In this document: one piece after another, positions 34,002-41,585 of the stretch
Numbering within the stretch: the stretch's first letter is position 1
Layout: every line of letters begins with the position of its first letter
Assembly: GCA_963798705.1 (NCBI GenBank)
Contig: CAWCTW010000005.1
Span: 1,488,001 to 1,552,000 of the forward strand
Direction: 5' to 3'
Origin: AC-56 sp963798705
GTDB lineage: Bacteria; Actinomycetota; Thermoleophilia; Solirubrobacterales; 70-9
DNA: 64,000 bases
Translations under genes and position numbers: made by a program
The notes under the pieces: model-generated
Told to the model about the DNA's origin: nothing
Seen by the model: the letters and a program-made list of their open reading frames with translations, nothing else
Databases searched by the model: none

Positions 34002-34034
34002 ACCGAAGCGCCCGGTCATCCGTATGCCGATTAC

Positions 34035-34063
34035 TTGGCGGTGGGCGACCGGTCAACTAGGTT
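34035..34063 (+). promoter_or_regulatory. Promoter of the cupredoxin gene
   Basis: TTGGCG (34035-34040), a 17-nt spacer and TAGGTT (34058-34063). The -10 box ends six bases before the ATG at 34070, so the transcript is probably leaderless. No Shine-Dalgarno sequence is present. Confidence 0.5.
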
Positions 34064-34069
34064 CTGCAC

Positions 34070-34928
34070 ATGAGGGCGCGCGCGATCGTGCTCGGTGCGT
34101 GGGTGCTGGTCGCGACCGCGGCGTCGTCCGCCCTCGCCGCCCAGGGCGATCCGGGGGCGGTGGCGCCACCGGGCGGGACCGCCGGCGCGACGGGCCTCAC
34201 CGGCGCCATCGGGCCCACTGGCACGACCGGTGCCGGCACGACGGGCGTCGTGAGCGCGACCGGCCCCACGGGTCGCCACGGGTCCCACGGGCGCCACGGG
34301 TCCCACGGGCGCGACCGGCACGACCGGGGTCGCCGGGGAGGCCCCGGGCGGCAACGTGGCCAAGGCCAAGAGCACCGTCGACATCGTCGGGGGCTCGCCG
34401 TCGAGCTACGACTACTCGCCGCAGACCGTCTCCGTCAGGGTCGGGAGCACCGTGGTCTGGGACAACCGCTCGAGCGCCTCGGAGGGCCACACGGTCACGG
34501 GCCACGGTCTCGACTCCGGAACCGTCAAACAGGGCGAACGCTACTCGTTCAAGTTCCACAGGCCGGGCACCTACAAGTACACCTGCGAGTTCCACCCCTC
34601 GATGAAGGGCACCGTGAACGTCAAGGGATCGGGCCGTGGCGGCGGCTCGAACGGAGGCGGTGATGGCGGGGACTCGTCCGAGAACGGCGGCACCTCCGAG
34701 AACGGCGGCAGCACTGAGAACGGCGGCACCTCTGGCACCGGCGACGACTCGACCGGCGCCGGATCGGAGTCGGCCGCCGGAAGCTCTCCGATCGCGGGCG
34801 GCACGTCGAGCCAGCTGCCCCTGACCGGGCTCGGTGTGCCGCCGCTGGCAGCGGTGGGCGGGATCCTGCTGCTGCTCGGCTTGGTCCTGCGCCTGCCGGC
34901 GGTGCGCGACCTCATCAGCCTGCTGTAA
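34070..34928 (+). CDS. Surface-anchored collagen-like/cupredoxin protein, single-base frameshift
   Basis: An N-terminal signal peptide (MRARAIVLGAWVLVATAASSALA) is followed by collagen-like Gly-x-Thr repeats (GATGLTGAIGPTGTTG). The frame then breaks near 34275 and continues one frame over with more Gly-x-Thr repeats into a cupredoxin domain: STVDIVGGSPSSYDYSPQTVSV, VVWDNRSSASEGHTVTGHG and YTCEFHPSMKGTV. His, Cys, His and Met are the type 1 copper ligands. A Ser/Gly/Glu-rich tail with ENGGTS repeats leads to an LPLTG motif, a membrane helix and a short basic end. That is a sortase-type anchor, or simply a membrane anchor. Removing one base restores 285 residues. Confidence 0.75.
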
Positions 34929-34996
34929 CCGTCTCGACTCCCCCACGCTCGCGTCGATCAGAGCGCGCATGAACGCGGCGGGTCGGGCGGTCGCCG

Positions 34997-36073
34997 CTAG
35001 CCCCGCCGCTTGCGCTTGCGCTTCTGAGGCGCGGGCTTCGAGGGCTCGGGCGTGCCCCCCTCGCGATCGTCGTCCTCCACCTCGGTGGCATCGCCCTCGA
35101 TCGCGTCGCCGCCCCGCCCACCGGGTGGGTCCGGTCCGGGCCGCTGCCAGGGCACGGCTTCGCCCGCGTCCCATGCCGGCGGCCGGCCACCCGGGACCTT
35201 GCCGACGAACATCAGCCCGAGGAATCCCGTCCAGGCGAGCATCGCGAGCACCGCCACCGGGAGGATCAGGATCATCGAGGCGCCGAGCGCCATCGCCAAG
35301 CTGCCCAGGAACCTCGTCAACAGTCCGGCCCGCAGAGCCTGGAGGGGTATGTAGACCATCATCACGACCAGCCCGAGGACGGCTGGGAACAGCAGGCCCT
35401 GGGAGGCCTGGAGCGTCCCGTTGTCGTCGGTGACGCTGCTCGCCTCCGCGTCCGGAGGGCCGACGCCCGTGTCGGAATCGGTCTCACTGTCGACGCCTGC
35501 CGCATCGAGATCGCCGACGACCTTGCTCTCCTCCTCGCTCGGGATCCTCGGCACCGCGTAGAACTCGCCCCCCGTCTGCTCGACCTCCAGCGAGCTCTCC
35601 GCCGAGTAGATGGTGACCTTCTCGATCTCGGCCGGGTTGCGCTTCAGCTGATCCTGGAACCGGGCAAAGGTCCGCGGGGGCTCCGGCGGCAGCTTCACGA
35701 AGTCGGAGGCCGCCTGGCCGGCTCCGATCGCCTGGATGATCCCCTGGGCCCCGAACAGGATCGGGCCGACGAAGACGAATCCGACCATCGCGGCCTGAAC
35801 ACGCGGGTTCCGCGCCTTGGTGGCGAGGAAGAGGTAGAGGATCGGGATCGGCAGGAGCAGGAATCCGATCCCCCGGACGACCGACGAGGCGAGGATGGCA
35901 ACGGAGTGATCGTGCAGGGACGCGAGCTGCTCGGCCTCGCTCGACCCTCCCGCGAGCCCCGCCCGCTGCACGATGACGATCGAAGCGACGTACAGGACGA
36001 TCGGCACGAGCGCGACGACGGCCGCCGGAACCGCCCAGCGTCGCTCGCGCTCGATGATCCGCTCGCGGCTCAC
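34997..36073 (-). CDS. Membrane protein of unknown function
   Basis: 358 residues. N-terminal helix (about 14-36), then further hydrophobic segments (VVRGIGFLLLPIPILYLFLATKA, VGFVFVGPILFGAQGIIQAI). A polar extracytoplasmic region of about 110 residues follows, then two or three helices (GLLFPAVLGLVVMMVYIPLQAL, SMILILPVAVLAMLAWTGFLGLMFVG). The cytoplasmic tail contains GGRPPAWDAGEAVPWQRP and ends in a very basic KPAPQKRKRKRRG. I do not recognise an enzyme family. The tail motif seems common to membrane proteins of related actinobacteria, by memory only. Divergent from nothing; the palindromic element at 36096 lies upstream. Confidence 0.7.
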   Translation of the reverse strand: MSRERIIERERRWAVPAAVVALVPIVLYVASIVIVQRAGLAGGSSEAEQLASLHDHSVAILASSVVRGIGFLLLPIPILYLFLATKARNPRVQAAMVGFVFVGPILFGAQGIIQAIGAGQAASDFVKLPPEPPRTFARFQDQLKRNPAEIEKVTIYSAESSLEVEQTGGEFYAVPRIPSEEESKVVGDLDAAGVDSETDSDTGVGPPDAEASSVTDDNGTLQASQGLLFPAVLGLVVMMVYIPLQALRAGLLTRFLGSLAMALGASMILILPVAVLAMLAWTGFLGLMFVGKVPGGRPPAWDAGEAVPWQRPGPDPPGGRGGDAIEGDATEVEDDDREGGTPEPSKPAPQKRKRKRRG

Positions 36074-36095
36074 GAAGGCGCGTATCTTAGGGCGC

Positions 36096-36189
36096 GGGAG
36101 GGGAGGTCCCCATGACTCACCGACATTTGTGCCGACACGTCACGTGTCGGCACAAATCGCTGAGGCGACTCACGGCGACCTCCCCTCCC
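36096..36189. repeat. 94-bp nested palindromic element, relative of the nuoG insert
   Basis: Outer arms GGGAGGGGAGGTC (36096-36108) and GACCTCCCCTCCC (36177-36189) pair perfectly. Inner arms ATTTGTGCCGACACGT (36125-36140) and ACGTGTCGGCACAAAT (36142-36157) also pair perfectly. Between them lie direct copies of GACTCAC (36114-36120, 36168-36173 region). The left half matches the nuoG element in GACTCACC, CGAC and TGTGCCGAC. It fills the gap between two minus-strand genes and could terminate transcription. Confidence 0.65.
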
Positions 36190-36197
36190 ACCCCTGC

Positions 36198-36419
36198 TCA
36201 GTCCACCGGAGCTTCTTTGTGGCGCCGCTTCTGGCGGGCGGAGTCCAGCTCGAAGGCCTGCGCCGCGGGCCGGATCGGGTAGTAGTCCGTGTCGTCGGAG
36301 AGCAGCAGCCGCGACGCCCGGTCGCCGGCGTTCAGCACCAGGTCGAGGGCCGGCGCGGCGAAGCCGATGAGGGTCTCGAACCTGCCCTGCCAGATCCGCT
36401 GTCCGGGATTCACGGGCAC
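36198..36419 (-). CDS. Small hypothetical protein upstream of the membrane protein
   Basis: 73 residues. PVNPGQRIWQGRFETLIGFAAPALDLVLNAGDRASRLLLSDDTDYYPIRP has a plausible amphipathic helix, a mildly hydrophobic helix and a polar, basic end. The reading frame has typical codon bias, fits between neighbours and follows the CBS gene by 10 bp on the same strand. I recall no characterised family. Probably cotranscribed with the CBS protein. Confidence 0.55.
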   Translation of the reverse strand: MPVNPGQRIWQGRFETLIGFAAPALDLVLNAGDRASRLLLSDDTDYYPIRPAAQAFELDSARQKRRHKEAPVD

Positions 36420-36429
36420 GGTTGACCCA

Positions 36430-36876
36430 CTACCCGCGCTCGTGGAAGAAGAACTCGGGCAGCGCTCCCTCGATCACGTCCTGGGTCATCCGCTGGGCGA
36501 CCTCGAGGTTGCCGGTCCGAACCGCGATGTCATCGAGCGTGACGATGCCCGAGAGCCCGTGCGGCCCGACGACCGGAAGCCGCCGGATCCGGTGCTGCAC
36601 CATGCGCGCGGCCGCCTCCTCCAGGTCCATGTCCGGCTCCCCCGCGATCAGCGGGCGGGATGCGTGCGCCCTGGCGGGCTCGGTTGCCGGCCGGTCGTCG
36701 GCCATGACGCGCACGGCGAGGTCGCGGTCGGTGATCATCGCCACGGGGTCGCCCTGCGGGTCGCACAGGATCACCGAGCCGACCCCGTGGTCGCGCATCA
36801 GGCACGCGACGTGCCGGACGTCGTCCTCGAGGCCGGCGGTCACCACAGCGCTCGTCATGATGTCGCGGAGCTGCAT
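36430..36876 (-). CDS. CBS-domain pair protein
   Basis: 148 residues forming two CBS domains: DIMTSAVVTAGLEDDVRHVACLMRDHGVGSVILCD with GDPVAMITDRDLAVRVMA, then DMDLEEAAARMVQHRIRRLPVVGPHGLSGIVTLDDIAVRTG. The second ends with a typical acidic GIVTLDDI nucleotide-binding turn. Stand-alone CBS pairs sense adenine nucleotides (AMP, ATP, SAM) and regulate partners. Partner unknown. The start is ATG 36876, and it diverges from the saccharopine dehydrogenase-like gene. Confidence 0.88.
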   Translation of the reverse strand: MQLRDIMTSAVVTAGLEDDVRHVACLMRDHGVGSVILCDPQGDPVAMITDRDLAVRVMADDRPATEPARAHASRPLIAGEPDMDLEEAAARMVQHRIRRLPVVGPHGLSGIVTLDDIAVRTGNLEVAQRMTQDVIEGALPEFFFHERG

Positions 36877-36952
36877 GGCCTCGTACCGTAACGCGCGTCA
36901 CGGGGCCCCGGCCCGGTGCTCGACGAGCTCCCGTCAATAGCATTCGCACCGC

Positions 36953-38062
36953 ATGCCGGGGGAAGCTGCGCAAACGGGCCCGATCGGGGTGTACGGAGCC
37001 ACGGGCTACACGGGACGGCTGGTGGCCGCCGAGCTGCGCCGGCGCGGGGCGCGGACGGTCCTGTCCGGTCGCAATCCGGCGAAGCTCGAGATCCTGGCCG
37101 AGGAGCTCGGCGGCGACGTGCAGACGACGCCCGCGACGCTGGACGATCCGGCGTCGCTGCGCGAGCTCCTGGAGCCCTGCGCTGCCGTGATCTCCTGCGC
37201 GGGACCCTTCCGCCTCCACGGCGAGCCGGTGCTGGCCGCCGCGGTGGAGACCGGCACGCATTACCTCGATACCACGGGCGAGCAGCCGTTCATGCGCGCC
37301 GTCTTCGAGCGGTACGGGGACAAGGCCGAGGGAGCCGGCGTGGCGCTGGTGACCGCGATGGGGTTCGACTACGTCCCGGGCGACCTGATCGCCTCGCTCA
37401 CGGCTGGATCCGGACCGGTCGACGAGATCGTGCTGGCGTACTGGGTGAAGGGGTTCTCCCCCACCCGCGGCACCGCGCTGTCGGTGGTGGGGATGCTCGC
37501 GGGAGGCGACATCGAATGGCGTGAGGGCGCCCTGCGGACGGCGTCGCAGCAGGTCGGCAGGGGGACGTGGGACTTCGGGGAGCCGATCGGCCGACAGCAC
37601 GTGGTCCGGTATCCGGCGGGCGAGCACATCACCGTGCCGAAGCACGTGCCGGCGCGACGCATCACCACGCTGTTGAGCGCGCAGACCCCGATGCCCGGCG
37701 CGGCGGTCCCACTGGTCATGACCCCGTTTCAGCTCGCGCTGAGGACCCCGCTGCGCCGCGGCGTGGAAGCCCTGATCCCGCGGCTGCCGGAGGGCCCCAG
37801 CGTCGCGAGCCGGCGCAAGAGCCGGTTCGTCATCGACTGCGAGGCACGGGGCGAGGGGCGACGGACTCGCGGCAGCGTCACCGGCTCGGATCCGTACGGC
37901 CTCACGGCTCGCATGACCGTCGAGGGCGCGCTGCGCTGCGCGTCGCCGGGCTACGAGCGTCGCGGAGCGCTGGCGCCGGCGCAGGCCTTCGATCCAGCCG
38001 ACTTCCTCGACTCCCTGCGGGCGGCGGGAATCGAGTACGAGGCCCCTGACGGAAACCGCTAG
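36953..38062 (+). CDS. Saccharopine dehydrogenase-like / trans-acting enoyl reductase family protein
   Basis: 369 residues. Rossmann motif GVYGATGYTGRLVAAEL at 12-28, then VLSGRNPAKLE, AAVISCAGPFRLHGEPVLAAAVETGTHYLDTTGEQPFMRAVFE and VALVTAMGFDYVPGDL. These define the family that includes saccharopine dehydrogenase NADP-binding proteins and the mycobacterial trans-acting enoyl reductase. It uses NADP(H), and the substrate is unknown. TAGCAT (36938-36943) upstream of the ATG may be its -10 box. The stop shares a base with the next gene's GTG, so the two are translationally coupled. Confidence 0.8.
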   Translation: MPGEAAQTGPIGVYGATGYTGRLVAAELRRRGARTVLSGRNPAKLEILAEELGGDVQTTPATLDDPASLRELLEPCAAVISCAGPFRLHGEPVLAAAVETGTHYLDTTGEQPFMRAVFERYGDKAEGAGVALVTAMGFDYVPGDLIASLTAGSGPVDEIVLAYWVKGFSPTRGTALSVVGMLAGGDIEWREGALRTASQQVGRGTWDFGEPIGRQHVVRYPAGEHITVPKHVPARRITTLLSAQTPMPGAAVPLVMTPFQLALRTPLRRGVEALIPRLPEGPSVASRRKSRFVIDCEARGEGRRTRGSVTGSDPYGLTARMTVEGALRCASPGYERRGALAPAQAFDPADFLDSLRAAGIEYEAPDGNR

Positions 38063-38697
38063 TGGGATTGCCGGAGGGCAGCAGAGCGTGTCCCGCCTGC
38101 GGGCAGCCGCTCTACGGCTGGCTCGAGCTCTCCACGCCGGCCGGGCCGTCACTGCTCGAGCGCTGTGAGAACTGCCGCCTCGGCCTCGCCGCGGGCCTCG
38201 GGCCGGCCGACGTCTCGAACGAGCTCCTCGCCGACGCGGGGAACCTGCCGAGTGGCGAGCTCGAGGTCCGGGTGGCGAACCGCGACAGCTGGCAGGCGCG
38301 CCTGGGCGGCCAACACTGGGCCGCCCTGGAGCCGGGGCGGGGGCTCTACCCCACGCCCCAGGCGTTGGAGCTCCTGGCCGAGAGGGAGGAGCTCGCGATG
38401 ATCCGACTCGACTCGCCGCGCCGGATGAGAGGACAGATCTGGATGTGGCAGACGATCCTCAACGCGTTCACGTTCAACGAGAACTTCGCCCTGCGCGTGC
38501 GCGCCGGGCTGTTGCGACCCTCGGGGGCGCGAGCACGCCTCAAGTACGCCGTCGACCTCGTCGTGACCATCCTCGCGACCCCACTGGTCGTCCCGGTCTC
38601 GGTTTCGCTGGAGCTCATCGCGGCACTGGCAGGCAAGGGCGGGGTGCTCGTGGCGACCGGCGGGCGGTCGGCCGGCGATCGAGACCCCGTTATCTAG
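38062..38697 (+). CDS. Zinc-ribbon protein with C-terminal membrane helix
   Basis: 211 residues, GTG start overlapping the previous stop (TAGTG). C10-x2-C13 and C35-x2-C38 (ACPACGQPL, RCENCRLGL) form a zinc ribbon. A middle region ends with TFNENFALRVRAGLL, and a hydrophobic segment near the end (YAVDLVVTILATPLVVPVSVSLELIAALAG) suggests membrane attachment. The middle resembles the N-terminal part of some class I methyltransferase-associated proteins, but no SAM motif exists. Function unknown. Its stop overlaps the SDR gene's stop on the other strand. Confidence 0.6.
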   Translation: MGLPEGSRACPACGQPLYGWLELSTPAGPSLLERCENCRLGLAAGLGPADVSNELLADAGNLPSGELEVRVANRDSWQARLGGQHWAALEPGRGLYPTPQALELLAEREELAMIRLDSPRRMRGQIWMWQTILNAFTFNENFALRVRAGLLRPSGARARLKYAVDLVVTILATPLVVPVSVSLELIAALAGKGGVLVATGGRSAGDRDPVI

Positions 38698-39500
38698 AGG
38701 GCCCGGCGCCAGATCCGCTTGACGATCGGCAGCGCGAGCATGCGGGGAGCGTGCTGGCCGGTGAGCGCCCCCGCCCGGTTCAAGACGCCCGGGACGATTG
38801 CCCGCTTTCCCTCGTCGGCTGCATCGACGGCCGACTTGGCGACCGACTCCGCCGACAGCCACAGCGCCCCGGGGACCCGCTCGTCGGCCCCGCCCAGGCC
38901 CGCCGCCTCGGCGAACTCGGTCCGGACCGGTCCCGGGCACACGGCGGTGATCGTCACCCCGGTTCCCTTGAGCTCCTCGTGCACCGCCTCGCTGAGGCTG
39001 AGCACGAACGCCTTGGTCGCAGCGTACGTCGCCGAGCCCGGGATCGGTTGAAAGGCGGCGGTGGAGGCGATGTTGACCACGGCGCCGTGGCCGCGCTCCA
39101 CCATCTGCGGCAGGTAGGTCGCCTGGAGATCGAGCAGTGCCAGGCAGTTGACCCGGACCATCGAGAGCAGCCGCGCGCGATCGGTACGTGCGAAGTCCTC
39201 GCCACCCCCGAAGCCGGCATTGTTCACCAGGACCTCGACCCGAAGGCCGAGCTCCTCCAGGCGTCGCGGGAGCTCTTCCCGGGCCGTGTCGCTTCCGAGA
39301 TCCACCGCCATCGCCTCGGCTCGTATGCCGAACCGGTCCGACAGCTCGGCGGCGATCGACCGCAACCGGTCCTCGCGCCGCGCCACGAGCGTGACCCCAT
39401 GCCCCCGGCCGGCGAGCTCGCGGGCGACGGCCTCGCCGATCCCTGCGGAGGCGCCGGTGATCAGCGCCGTGGAGGAGTCCGACGGGTCGGGGAGTGCCAC
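38694..39500 (-). CDS. Short-chain dehydrogenase/reductase
   Basis: 268 residues from GTG 39500. TGASAGIG (15-22), VDLGSD, VLVNNAGFGGG, INIASTAAF-like VNIASTAAFQPIPGSATYAATKAFVL with the catalytic Ser, Tyr and Lys, and VCPGPVRTEF are all classical SDR features. It uses NADP(H), since Arg residues follow the first strand (VARREDRL). Substrate unknown. The frame is open further upstream to 39665 but that part looks non-coding. It converges with the zinc-ribbon gene, overlapping by four bases. Confidence 0.85.
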   Translation of the reverse strand: MALPDPSDSSTALITGASAGIGEAVARELAGRGHGVTLVARREDRLRSIAAELSDRFGIRAEAMAVDLGSDTAREELPRRLEELGLRVEVLVNNAGFGGGEDFARTDRARLLSMVRVNCLALLDLQATYLPQMVERGHGAVVNIASTAAFQPIPGSATYAATKAFVLSLSEAVHEELKGTGVTITAVCPGPVRTEFAEAAGLGGADERVPGALWLSAESVAKSAVDAADEGKRAIVPGVLNRAGALTGQHAPRMLALPIVKRIWRRAL

Positions 39501-39669
39501 GGGCGCAGGGTATCCCCTCCCGGCACCCCGGCCGCCAGTCAGGAGAGCGTCACCGGAATGGTCGGCCGATGAGCGGGCGGGAGGCCTTCGGCGCAGTCGC
39601 CGGGCGCGCTGGTTCGCCGCCTGACTCGCGGAGCGAGCCACGCTCGCTCGGACTCTGCACGACACTCCC

Positions 39670-39682
39670 TAAGATCAGGGTC
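39670..39682 (+). promoter_or_regulatory. -10 box of the small protein gene
   Basis: TAAGAT (39670-39675) ends seven bases before ATG 39683. AGGG (39677-39680) lies between them. Either a leaderless start or a very short leader. Confidence 0.35.
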
Positions 39683-39955
39683 ATGGAAGGAAGCGAGGGC
39701 TTCAACATCTTCGGTGATCCGGACGAGCTTCGCGAGCGGCTCGGGGAGCTGGCCAACCAGATGCAGGACACCCAGCGGGTGGCCTGGGCGGACAACGCGA
39801 TCAAGCTCGCGGTCGACATGACGGTCGCTGCCATCAACCGCCTCGATCTCACCGGTGGCAGCGACGAGCAGGCGGTCCAGGTTCGCGATGCGATCAGGAT
39901 CGTCTTCCCCGAGTCGGTGACGCTCGTGCGCGAGGCGCGCGAGGGTCTGGCCTAA
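39683..39955 (+). CDS. Small acidic helical protein of unknown function
   Basis: 90 residues: EGSEGFNIFGDPDELRERLGELANQMQDTQRVAWADNAIKLAVDMTVAAINRLDL, then DEQAVQVRDAIRIVFPESVTLVREAREG. It is entirely helical in pattern, with no Cys and no signal. Coding is supported by strong third-position GC and by the -10 box. No known family recognised. Confidence 0.55.
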   Translation: MEGSEGFNIFGDPDELRERLGELANQMQDTQRVAWADNAIKLAVDMTVAAINRLDLTGGSDEQAVQVRDAIRIVFPESVTLVREAREGLA

Positions 39956-40006
39956 CCGGACGCACCTTCGACACGACCTGCGCGTCCCGGGCGCGTGGCG
40001 GCGCCG

Positions 40007-40018
40007 TACCTTGGCCGC
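40007..40018 (+). promoter_or_regulatory. -10 box positioned for leaderless transcription
   Basis: TACCTT (40007-40012) ends six bases before ATG 40019, with no Shine-Dalgarno sequence. Supports the ATG at 40019 over that at 39995. Confidence 0.4.
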
Positions 40019-40666
40019 ATGCGAGCCCGCACCGAGAACGGTGGCGCCTCGGTCGAGCACGTCGGCCTGGTCCTGCTGGTCGCGCTGCTTCTGCTCAGCG
40101 CCATCGCGGCGCTGGCGGCGACGCCACCCACCGAGGAGGCGCGAAGGCTGGGCTCGCAGCTCGACCGCAAGATCCGATGTCCCGCTCGACTACCGGACCC
40201 GTGCTGGAGAGATCCCCTCACCGAGGCATACGGTCGCCCCGTGGCCGGCCTCGTGCGGGCCCTCGCTCCCGATCCGCGACCCGCGGCGGGCGGCGCCGGC
40301 CCTCCGCTGCTGCCGGTCGACTTCCGCTACTGCCGCAGCGAGAGCTGCGCGATGCCCGGCGACCGCACCGGCCTCACGGCATCGAATCGGCGCGTCACGG
40401 CATTCACCTCCGTGGTCGACCGACGGCGTGCCGGAGGCGACGTCGAGGTGAGCTACTGGCTGTACCGGCCGAGCATCGGCTGGGAGCGGGTGGTGCGGCG
40501 CGGGTCGGCTGCCGACGTCGAGCGCTACGCGGGGACGCCGCTCCTCGACAGCGCCAATCCGGTCCTAGTGCCGCTCGAGACGCTCTACGGCCGAGACCAC
40601 TACGGCTTCCCACCCGCGGAGGAGCCGCCGTGGCGATGGCGGGTCCGCAGCGTGTTCGCGGGCTGA
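40019..40666 (+). CDS. Class III prepilin-like (TadE-type) secreted protein
   Basis: 215 residues. The N-terminus is MRARTENGGASVEHVGLVLLVALLLLSA: a short basic stretch, Gly, small residues, Glu at position +5-like spacing and a hydrophobic helix. That is the processing site pattern of type IVb/Tad pseudopilins (TadE/Flp). The rest is a soluble domain with four Cys (two in RCPARLPDPC, two in YCRSESC) that could form disulfides, then RPSIGWERVV and a C-terminal WRWRVRSVF. No tad machinery is present here. Function unknown. Confidence 0.6.
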   Translation: MRARTENGGASVEHVGLVLLVALLLLSAIAALAATPPTEEARRLGSQLDRKIRCPARLPDPCWRDPLTEAYGRPVAGLVRALAPDPRPAAGGAGPPLLPVDFRYCRSESCAMPGDRTGLTASNRRVTAFTSVVDRRRAGGDVEVSYWLYRPSIGWERVVRRGSAADVERYAGTPLLDSANPVLVPLETLYGRDHYGFPPAEEPPWRWRVRSVFAG

Positions 40667-40676
40667 GCAGCGGCCG

Positions 40677-41585
40677 TCACCAGTGGGCGTCGTGGTGCTC
40701 CATCACCCCGAGGCCGCGACCGAGGGTGATATCCCCCGGCAGCGCGCCGGAGAAGGTCCCAAGCGGCTGGCGGTACGAGTAGCGGACGAAGAAGCGGCTC
40801 TCCTCCAGGCGGCGCTCACTCTCGCCCGCGAACTCGAGCCGCGAGCCGTCGTCGAACCGGATCCCGTCCAAGCCGTCGAACTCGACCGGACCGGGCTCGC
40901 GCGGCTCGCCGTCGATCCAGATCGCGCGCTCGGAGCGCTCGGGCGGGTCGTTCAGGCCGCTTACGAGATTCCAGCCGACCGACCGGCCGTCGGTCGCCGC
41001 CCCCACGCCCGCCGACCAGCTCCACACGGTGTGATGCGGATGGTATCCCTCCGACTCGTCCTCGACTCCGCGAGCCTCAACCTGGAGACGGCGCGATCCG
41101 ATGCGAACGTCGCACTCCACCGGCACGTCCACCCGCTTACGGGTCCAGACGTACTGGCCCTCCTCGGTGGGGCACACCGCCTCCACCCACCGGCCGCCGC
41201 CGAAGCGCAGGAACCCTCGCACCTCGCCGGCCTCGGGATGCTTGGCCTCGACCCTCACCACCGAGCCCTCGTCCTCGCTGTGGAGGATGAGGCCGTCGCC
41301 GTCGCGACCCTCGGTCCACACGTCGCCGCGGGCACCCGGCATCAGGAGCTTCGTGCGCTCCCACAGCTTTCGCTCCTCGCGGTCCCAGATCGTCCAAAAG
41401 GTCTGGCCCACCGGCCCGACGTTGATGCGCGCCACGCAGAGCAGCAACTCGTCGCTGAACGCCCCCACGTAGCGCCAGCGTTTGCGCCAGTGCCCCTCGC
41501 GTCGAACGGGCAGCTTGTCGGGCGGAAGCGGCAGCTGCGGGCGGCCCGGCCCGGGACCGCGCCACGGAAGGGCGGGATCACTCAA
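40677..41585 (-). CDS. DUF2804 family protein
   Basis: 302 residues from TTG 41585. WRKRWRYVGAFSDELLLCVARINVGPVGQTFW, then YHPHHTVWSWSAGVG and the C-terminal TFSGALPGDITLGRGLGVMEHHDAHW match DUF2804 (proteins of about 300-340 residues). No catalytic assignment is known to me. The TTG is chosen because TTGAGTGA overlaps the stop of the upstream carboxylase gene, indicating translational coupling. In-frame codons upstream of 41585 lie inside that gene. Confidence 0.75.
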   Translation of the reverse strand: MSDPALPWRGPGPGRPQLPLPPDKLPVRREGHWRKRWRYVGAFSDELLLCVARINVGPVGQTFWTIWDREERKLWERTKLLMPGARGDVWTEGRDGDGLILHSEDEGSVVRVEAKHPEAGEVRGFLRFGGGRWVEAVCPTEEGQYVWTRKRVDVPVECDVRIGSRRLQVEARGVEDESEGYHPHHTVWSWSAGVGAATDGRSVGWNLVSGLNDPPERSERAIWIDGEPREPGPVEFDGLDGIRFDDGSRLEFAGESERRLEESRFFVRYSYRQPLGTFSGALPGDITLGRGLGVMEHHDAHW

